Source: Nageia nagi
Lineage: Eukaryota; Pinophyta
DNA length: 64,000 nt
Assembly (NCBI GenBank): GCA_050084985.1
Contig: JBITNC010000001.1
Span: 5,022,001-5,086,000, forward strand
Direction of reading: 5' to 3'
Shown: positions 56,257-64,000 of the stretch, one piece after another
Numbering within the stretch: the first letter of the stretch is position 1
Layout of the letters: the number at the start of each line of letters is the position of its first letter
Notes under the pieces: model-generated
Databases searched by the model: none
The model's input: only the letters and a program-made list of their open reading frames with translations
What the model was told of the DNA's origin: nothing
Position numbers and translations under genes: made by a program

Positions 56257-57685
56257 TTATTGATTAAGCTTTTTAGTTTTGTAAAAAGAAATAGCATCAT
56301 ATTCCTTAATGGTTCTATTTTTTTAGAAAACATAGAAGTTGAAATATTAGTAGGGATGGTTTTATTCTTAAATAAAGCATATAGCATATCCCTATGAACT
56401 TGATATGTATAAATGAGATCATATAAACTAATTTTAGCAGGTGTATTTTTCAATTGATCGATCATACTATGAACTTTAGGATCATAAGGGATACTTTCTT
56501 GTTTAGTTATGATTGGATTTGAAGCATTGTGTGGGCATCCTCTTCTTAAGTTCACACAAACCTCCTTGTTCACCAAAATGATATTGATTGTAGGTCATTG
56601 AGTAGTAAGGCTTTCATCAATTGTGTATCTTCCTTTCTCCATATGCTCCAATATTGTTACTTCTAATATCTTGCAAATATTTGTAGCATGTCCTTTTCGT
56701 TAATGGTAAGTACAATAGGCACCAAAGCATCCCATAGGAGTATTATCATCTTGGGAGGAGTGCTCAAGGGTATGTAAAAGTCCTCTTTTCATTAGATCCC
56801 TCAAAATAATGCTTAGTTGTATTAGAAATGTATATGAATTTTCTTTTGTGGTTTGAGATCTTTGCATCTTTGGGCAAGTGTATCTATCCACCATATGTAC
56901 TAATTTTTCATCTTTTTTTGCATATGTTTTTCTAGTGTCTCACACAAAGGGGTTAGGTGCATACTTAAGCTCACCTAAAGCTAACAATGCCTTCTTTTTC
57001 TCCAATAATTATTGAACTAATACTCCAAAACTAATATCCTTACACTAGGAGAATGCAAATTAAGAACAGGTAAAATAGATTCATGAAAAATAGTATAAAT
57101 TTCATGTCCATATAATTTAATTCAAATGGATTACCATACCTTTTTGAAGCATGGAACATACTTCTCTAGGGTTTCATTGCCTCCTTGTCAAATTGCACAT
57201 AACTCAAATACATTGCTTTGCTCCTTGATGTTGTGCTTGTATTGGCCTATGAACACTTTGAATAAGGTCTTGAATAAATTGATCAAATCACTTGGTAGAG
57301 CATAGAACCATTGACTAGAATCCCCTTTTAGACTCCTTGGGAAGAATTTTGCTATCAATCTCTCCTTCAATCCTAGCTTCAATAGGCATTCCTCTTGAAA
57401 GCTAATGAGATGTTGTTTGGGATCTTATTTGCCACTAAACATCTTGAACTTGGGGGCCTTGTGCTTAGGTGGTAGGGGAAAGTTGTGGATCTTATTCATC
57501 AAGGGTGAAGTGAATATGTCATCATATTCATCTAAATTTTATGGTTGTGAGATGCTAGAAGGTGTGGCTTGAATAGTAGGAGCAGATGTTGAGCTTCCTC
57601 TACTAGCTAATGTATTTATTGCTTTTTGTATCTTGAGCATATTTTTGTTCATTTCTTGCATCAGGGAAATGATTTTTGGATCCAT
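56250..57685 (-). pseudogene. gypsy-4 gag with zinc-binding motif
   Basis: Minus-strand ATG at 57685 (MDPKIISLMQEMNKNMLKIQK) begins 120 bp after the 5' LTR. Core: KAPKFKMFSGK, stop, DPKQHLISFQEECLLKLG, then 57382-57188 open with RLIAKFFPRSLKGDSSQWFYA and LPSDLINLFKTLF. A zinc motif near 56700 reads CTYH, stop, RKGHATNICK. After it, 56576-56250 is open (VHSMIDQLKNTPAKISLYDLI). Few stops, so it is younger than gypsy-2 or gypsy-3. Confidence 0.85.
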
Positions 57686-57805
57686 TTCTATGCTACTATC
57701 GACCTAGGAAAAGGAATGCATGACACTAGCACATAAACCTGTAATAGAAAACTTGCAAAATCTTACTGGTAGGGAAAGGTAAATCAAACAATTAGTTTCA
57801 CCAAA

Positions 57806-58429
57806 ATGTAGTCCTGAAATAATGCAATTAATTGTTTATGGGGGTTAGTTAATGCACTATTATTCTACTTGTTTCTTATTGATGCATATATCTAAAATAT
57901 GGTAGTAATTCATAATATAAAGATACTTATATTTAATTAGATTGCATGTTCATTCCATAAAGAGAAACATACATAAAATACAAGCATACATTCATTCGAT
58001 TACACATCGTTGGTGTCCTATATTTGACACGTCGTTGATGGCTTAAGATAAGAAATATAACAGATGCAACAAAGAATGTAGCGACAAGCGAATGAAAGAA
58101 TCATCAGATAACAAACATAAGATATAACTTATGAATAATATTTGTGCATAACAGAGTGATGTATCACGTGCTAGAATATCTCTTAAGTCCTCCTCATATT
58201 TGTTTTCTTGTAAGGTTTAAGGTCATCAATTGATGCCTTTATATATGATACAATTTTATATGACTTTGGTCTTTTTGATCCCTTGTACATACCATAAGGG
58301 TCCACTATTCCTATCATATAGCTTTATCATGACTTAGGGTATTATTTTAACCCCTTTTTACATAATACATCATTGAGGCTCTAAAATGAATTATTTAAAT
58401 AAATAATAATTCATTTTTAGGCATCTACA
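57806..58429 (-). repeat. gypsy-4 5' LTR
   Basis: 624 bp, TG...CA in both senses, followed on its right by the target-site copy tacat. On its left, minus sense, ttttggtgaaactaattg follows and should hold the primer site; it does not match initiator-Met tRNA, and the primer is unidentified. Confidence 0.92.
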
Positions 58430-58434
58430 TACAT

Positions 58435-60135
58435 ATTAATTTTCTGGTGTTGCATTTTTTGAAATTATAAAATTTATACCCAACCACTATTGTGTAAATC
58501 GATTAGTTAATCGGTCTGATGAGCTGCTTAACCAACCAACTAGTCTGAAAGTTTCTTATCCAGGTCTAATCATTTAGGTGCTTACCAGTCCACTAATAGG
58601 GATCAGTCTACACCCTACTGATCTATAAGGCCAAGGCTAACCTATATATATTATTCCCCAAAATCCAAAAAAGTTGATAAATTATAAAAATGAATCAAAT
58701 TTAAAAAAAATTCCTCCTAAATTATTCTACATGTCTTGATATATATTTTGACTAAATGTATTTTATGTTTCATCTATTAAGTTGATCAAAATTTGATACC
58801 CTACATTTGGGATTTCTTCTACAATTTATCAAAATTTATCCATTTTTAACCATTAAAAATATAAATAAAATTCATTATCTCCATTAATTACTATGTATTC
58901 TACCTTTATACCTTTTCAAAATCACAAATGAGATAAGTGTTTGGTACTTAACCTCTTCATTATTTTCTTATCCTTGCCACCTGATGATCCTTATTTTGGT
59001 GGTACCCCACTGCTTGCTACCTCCATCATCTCTATCCAATTAGCTCTTGGTCAAGTCTTTATTTCACATTGATAAAATTGCCTCATGGGCCAAAGCTCTA
59101 AATCATGAAAGCGACATAATGCAAAATGAAAAAATGAATTAATTTTTTTTATTTTTATTCCATTCAAATCCTAACCGATATATCGATTCTCTAACCATTT
59201 GACTAGTTAGCATTTCGCTACTCATGCATCATTAGACTAAATTGGACAATTGATTAGTTAATTGACTAACTGATTATCCCTAATTGGTTTATAGTATACT
59301 AGTTATAAGGTTATATATCATAAAACCTTCATCCTTTATCATCAAATCTTTTACCTTTTGCTCATCAAACGAAAATATAGAATTGGCACCTTGATGGACC
59401 TTATTTTACCTTCCCATTTGAGGGGGATGTAATGTCTTATCATTATCATTCTTGATCATAATCATCCAATCAGACATACCCAAAGGTATGATCAATTTTT
59501 TTTATAAAATTTGTAATCTTTTTTCATGATTTTGATTATTATTTCCATATTTATCATTGTTTAGCATGATCTACCATCAAAATTATTCATTTATCATTTA
59601 ATATCATTGCCCAAGCATCATATGCCTATGTGCTATGAATAAACACTTGGTAGGTTTGTAAGTCTATGCCTAATCACTTAACACTAATATGTTTCCTATT
59701 AGATCATATCATTTGACATGAATATATCAACATAATATCAGTACAATGGGTTTGTGTACTCACTAAAGTTTGATAGGCTTGTGTGCTTATGAATGACCAT
59801 CACTTCCCCTTCAACTATTAGGAAAAAGTAGAAATCATTGATCATTTTCACCCTTTGGCTATTGGGGAAAAGTAGAGATCATTTTATTTATGTATTTTGA
59901 ATAGATTTATTTCCTGTTATTTGAACTTATGATGTGATTGCATCATTATCATATCATCTTATCAGGAGTATAAACTAGTTACAACATGATAATGTTGGCA
60001 CCATTAGGTATTATAGGTATATGTACTCTCAATATGAATGTGTCAATTTTATCATCACATTGCACATACATTTCATTTATTTTTGTATCATATTTTATCT
60101 CTCATAAAAATATTTCGCATCTCATGAAAACCAAC
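58435..60135. other. Continuation of the Tat-like element 3' region
   Basis: No credible ORF. 58495-58570 and 59160-59290 contain runs of short inverted motifs such as cgattagttaatcgg and aattgattagttaattgac. A purine tract gagggggatgtaatg at about 59420 resembles an LTR start but has no partner. Confidence 0.4.
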
Positions 60136-61300
60136 TTAAAAAGGGGTATCTGTAAACACCTAAAATTTGCATAATCACCTTGTGTAAGTGACTTACATGC
60201 AATTTCATATGTTTACCAGCTTATCATGACTATTTTAGACCCCTAATAGTATGTGAGGTCTCTCACATGATCATTTTTTCATTTTGACACTTTTTCCATT
60301 TTAACATTATGGTTGAACTAGCCTATCAGTTAGCCAACTAATTAGTCGATTCACATGTGAAAATCTAACTAATGTACTAGTTAATTAATTATCAAATTTA
60401 AAGTATAATTTCAAAGCATTTCAAAGTACTCTTACAAACTCTATCTTTCATATGTTCTCTATTCAGCCTTTTCATGGTACTATATTTGTGTTTTTCAGCC
60501 TTCTACACACTTGTACACTCACTTTTTGAGCTATACCCATCATTCCAAACACAAAAATATAATATTTTGTCCATTCACATGCAAGGAATCTTGAGGTATT
60601 CTCATATTTTTGTTATTTCATATTATCTAACAATACTTTATTAAGGTTTTTGTAGGTCATCGGAGTTCCCCTCATGGAATAGTGTATCCTTTTTATCACA
60701 TCTTGGTCATTTCATTATGTGTTTGCATGTAGTTGCATCTTAGGCTAATATCATCATAGATATTAGATTAAATTAGGATTTATCTTTGTTTTATGCATAC
60801 CCACTTCACTTCTTAGCTTATTTTTATCATTTAAAGCATTTGGGTATTATCATATTTCATTTTAAACTTGGATTTATCTAGGTTTATTACATATTTTACT
60901 ATATTTTGTATATTTGACCATTTTTAACAACTTAACCCTAGTTTAAGTTTTTCTTAATGACATTAGAATCATTAACAAAACATTTAGCCTAGTTTAATAT
61001 ATTTCATTATGCATTATAGGCATTATTTCATTTCCTAATGCCTTGCTAATTCAAGGCTAGGGGATTCACATACCTAAAAGCTCATTTGGCAAGGTCTTAG
61101 GGTCTTAAGGACCTAAGAATTGAAAATTCTCATTAAAATAAATATTTTATTGCAGATCTTTGGACACATTTGGAGCATCACATTAGGCCTAATCTCTAAT
61201 TCTTTGTCTCTTATGTTATTTTAATTATTTCATAATCATATCATAGTACTACTTATTATGGGACTATTTTGGAATCCCTTAAGCTACTAACAAGATGTGT
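60136..61300 (+). repeat. Candidate purine tract and 3' LTR of the Tat-like element
   Basis: ttaaaaaggggta (60136-60148) is followed by tgtaaacacctaaaatttgc at 60151, similar in form to the gypsy-4 LTR start tgtagatgcctaaaa. The right end is unknown and no 5' LTR copy is visible, so this is tentative. Confidence 0.4.
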
Positions 61301-64000
61301 TTGAGTTCAAAAGAGAGGGATTTTTAGTGTCCTACAAATCCATATAGCCAGGTGACTGGTAATGGTGAAGCAAATGTAACTCAATAATGCAGTTTAAGAT
61401 TTTCAATTTTATGATGATGTATTGATGGATGTTATGCCAATGGGGTTACATGGAATTATGCTTAGTAGTTCATATATATTTGACAAGAAGGAAATATTTT
61501 ATTGGTAGTAAAACATATATCATCTCATAAAAGATGGTGTGAAGTTCAAAATTCTCTCTCATCAAAGCCAAACCAACTGGTTAGTATAGTCTAAAGAAAA
61601 TCAGAGTGTGCAATCAAATTATCTTCATCAAAAAAGTAAATTATCATCATACATTGGTGACCATGCTCAAAATTGGTAAAATTTTCTACCAATTTATTTT
61701 TTATGGGATGTCAATATCTTATGGTTATTTTTGCTAATATTTGTTCATTTTTTAGTAAACTCAAGTTGAGCATTACATCAACAAATAATGAAGAGCTTTA
61801 TCAGGTTGAAAGTTTTAATGAGTCTAAGTTGTAATCTTGGAAGGCATGGTAGAATTCAAACAATAAGAAACATAAGTGGATACTCATATTGGTGAAGGAG
61901 CCTTCAAAACACTTGATTTTTGAGTAAAATCTTTTGTGGGATCAAAAGCCCGTAAGAGGGGATGAGTGATCCAAAATGGGATTTTAGGTCATAAAAATGA
62001 AGTATTCTAAAAGGCTAAGTTCATCTCTATAAGTCAAATATCTTTTCTCCATGACCTTGATAGTTCAAATGATATCTCAAAATGATCTCTAGTTTGTCAA
62101 GTATTGCAATTTGAAGTTTATTATTTTCATTTTATTATTAGAAATTGTATAATTTTTAGTATTGTAAAAGGATAATAAATATTTACAAAGTTCGTGTAAA
62201 AGTTTTATAAGATAAATAATTATTTAATCTCATTAAGTGTGACCAAAATGCCAAGTAAGTAATCAGGTTAAAAAAATGATTTGACAAGTAAAAAGGTGGT
62301 GACATCAACATGTTAGTGACTTAGGAATCACATTAATAATGAAGGGTTGCATTAGTTTTGTAGCGCATGTGGCTAGTGGAGCATAGAAAAAACCCACCAA
62401 AATATGTGAATAAGGTCTAAGTGAAATTGGAGGTTGGTATTTTGTAATTCACACAACTAACTTGGGATGTCATGCATGTGATAAGGAACCCACATGTCAT
62501 GGTAAGTGTCTATACTACCATAAAAATGCCCCCTTTGTATGCTTAATAGTGTAAGAAGTATGATGAGGTCTATTTTTTCAACAACATTAAATGTAATAAA
62601 CACTAGGTGTTTATCATTGTGATAAATTCCAAGCATTTATTACACTATTATAAATGATAAACATTTATAAAAATATGAAAAAATTCTAAGTGTTGAAACT
62701 TCATACATACAAAAGGGACTTATTTGAACTTATAAATTTGCATTTAAAATCCACTATTTAAACTAGCATACCATACCATCGATGATGAAATCGACCTAAA
62801 TCTATTTAATTTTGTAGTTATTCCAGTGCATAAATGTCTAATGTTTATCACTTATTGTCAAAAAAATAAATGGACCCCACAACTATCGTGCACTTGTGAT
62901 TGACATTGGTATGATAAGATATTGTGGTAGTATAGATAACTTCACCTATCATGAGTACATAAGTTTTTTGTTAGTTTGGAAGCCATGTAGAAAGATACTA
63001 CCCACCATTAGCCATGGACTTTCCATCTTGGAGATTGTATATTTGAAATTTAACTACTCACTAGTTATGCAAATTTGGGGAAAAGCCGCCTAAGACATGG
63101 TTTTAACTATTCAAAACACTCAACAAAAATATGTCAAGTGTCCTAAATCTACTGGGTCTACCTAATATTGGATATTATTGTATTTTTGGGTGTTCAATTA
63201 TTTTAGAACTTGTAGATGGTTATTTTACCTTTGTAATGAGCCCATACAAATTCCAAAGAGTTTTATTTCGATGATGAAGACACAACAGAGGGTAAGATAT
63301 GATTTTCTATTAAGATTAGATTATTCCTTATTGAGTGTGCAATCATAATATTGTTGTAACCAATTTTTTTATCTCACATCTTCTTAGAAAATTATAAAAG
63401 GAGACTATAGATCGAGGATTATTATGGGTAATGGTAATGGTAATTGATTATTAAGAATGCTTGAGTTTGAAGAGAAAGAGTGTGAATAGTGAGATATTAT
63501 TTTGACATTGATTGAGAGAGGAGTATGAAAGAATATTGTTGGATATATTTGGAGCATTTATATTTAATTTGGTGGAGATTGTATAGTTGTTCTAACAGTA
63601 ATTGGTAAGGGCTTTTGGAGAAGGCTAGTTGTACTTTCACTCCCCATAACTAAGAAAGAGAAGTTTTGGACTGCTAGAATTTTTTTTTACCCAAATCAAT
63701 TTTTCTATATAATAAATATTATATTATCATGGTGATGTATTTTTTCAAAATTTTATTGCATTTTATTTGACAATCTATAATTCAAAATATTAAATCTCAT
63801 CTAGTTAAAATTTTCAAGCATTTATAAATATGTATGTGATGGACCAACAACGCCATAGGCAACTAACTTTTACAAATCCACTAGCACTAGGAGGATTTTT
63901 GGTGCTAGGGACATTGGAGAAATAAGTAACTCATTTTGAAAATAATTTCATTCAATCCTCCTCCAAAAATATGGTGAAGTAACTGATAGCTTTCATAGTA
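61301..64000. other. AT-rich region without recognised genes
   Basis: No credible ORF; the 65-codon frame at 62896 resembles nothing known. aaattataaaaggagactat near 63394 looks like a TATA box inside an LTR-type block (about 63260-63700), but no matching copy is in the window. Confidence 0.4.

Larger units (their letters stand above)
52753..58429 (-). mobile_element. gypsy-4: complete minus-strand Ty3/gypsy-derived element with gag-protease only
   Basis: LTRs at 52753-53368 and 57806-58429 (minus sense: tgtagatgcc to the complement of tgtagtcc). Target-site duplication tacat at 52748-52752 and 58430-58434 is exact. In minus sense: LTR, gag from 57685, zinc motif, protease, about 2 kb without pol including a 191-bp tandem array, purine tract (complement of ttacccctctt, 53370-53380), LTR. 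No RT or integrase, so it needs a helper; 5.7 kb total. Confidence 0.92.
42954..60150 (+). mobile_element. Tat-like Ty3/gypsy element, decayed, with a nested insertion
   Basis: Gag (42954-43870), RT (about 44990-45640), plant-type second RNase H (46434-46802), integrase (about 46980-48190), a long 3' region with an antisense accessory ORF (about 50850-52600), then a possible purine tract and LTR start (60136-60160). The second RNase H and the 3' antisense ORF are known features of plant Tat-lineage elements. gypsy-4 (52753-58429) is inserted in the 3' region. No 5' LTR was identified; both ends are provisional. Confidence 0.7.

Noticed and set aside
1-64000. Prokaryotic-type systems (operons, CRISPR, defence islands) and organelle DNA
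   Set aside because: No Shine-Dalgarno-spaced gene strings, no spaced repeats and no plastid or mitochondrial genes; the content is plant nuclear retroelements.

Overview
This window looks like nuclear DNA from a large-genome seed plant, most likely a gymnosperm. It is very AT-rich, almost every kilobase can be assigned to a decayed Ty1/copia or Ty3/gypsy LTR retrotransposon, and there is one long intact host gene: an intronless PLS-class pentatricopeptide repeat (PPR) gene whose wording (SWTAMIAGYAQNG, ALIDMYAKCGRI, PACATMGALEEG) resembles conifer PPR proteins. The organism call is inference from style and composition; no marker gene identifies the species. No rRNA, tRNA or CRISPR feature was seen.

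Layout. 1-7088: Ty1/copia element (copia-1) on the + strand, its 5' LTR off-window, with decayed gag-pol and a 3' LTR. 7089-8520: LTR-like and leader-like sequence with a TATA box. 8521-20080: an old gypsy element (gypsy-2: gag and protease, then an unrelated 215-codon ORF where reverse transcriptase and integrase should be) and the 5' end of a second copia element. Most of this block is tandemly duplicated head to tail (8856-14460 and 14461-20080, period about 5,606 bp). 18668-26353: the rest of that copia element (copia-2), with both LTRs, a primer binding site and a deletion through the RT domain. 26354-29157: a third gypsy element (gypsy-3), interrupted by gypsy-2, by copia-2 and by a 1.4-kb insert. 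29169-29864: an LTR-like block.

32173-35585: the PPR gene. It has a TATA box, a 986-codon ORF containing five 303-bp PLS modules that are almost identical, and a frameshifted DYW deaminase domain just after the stop. 37084-40479: a 3.4-kb insertion with a 15-bp target-site duplication and an A-rich 3' end, hence retroposed by a non-LTR mechanism, carrying an ORF of no recognised family. 41472-42641: a copia-type LTR with primer binding site, a 2 x 132-bp tandem repeat and a large palindrome.

42954 to about 60150 and beyond: a decayed Tat-like Ty3/gypsy element (gag, RT, plant-type second RNase H, integrase, then a long 3' region with an antisense accessory ORF). A complete, smaller, minus-strand gypsy element (gypsy-4, 52753-58429) is nested in it; it has both LTRs, an exact 5-bp TSD and only gag-protease. 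About 60151 onward has a possible LTR start and then AT-rich sequence in which I recognise no gene.

The genes do not form a pathway. The history is insertion into insertion, one later 5.6-kb segmental duplication, and one PPR gene probably acting on organelle RNA.
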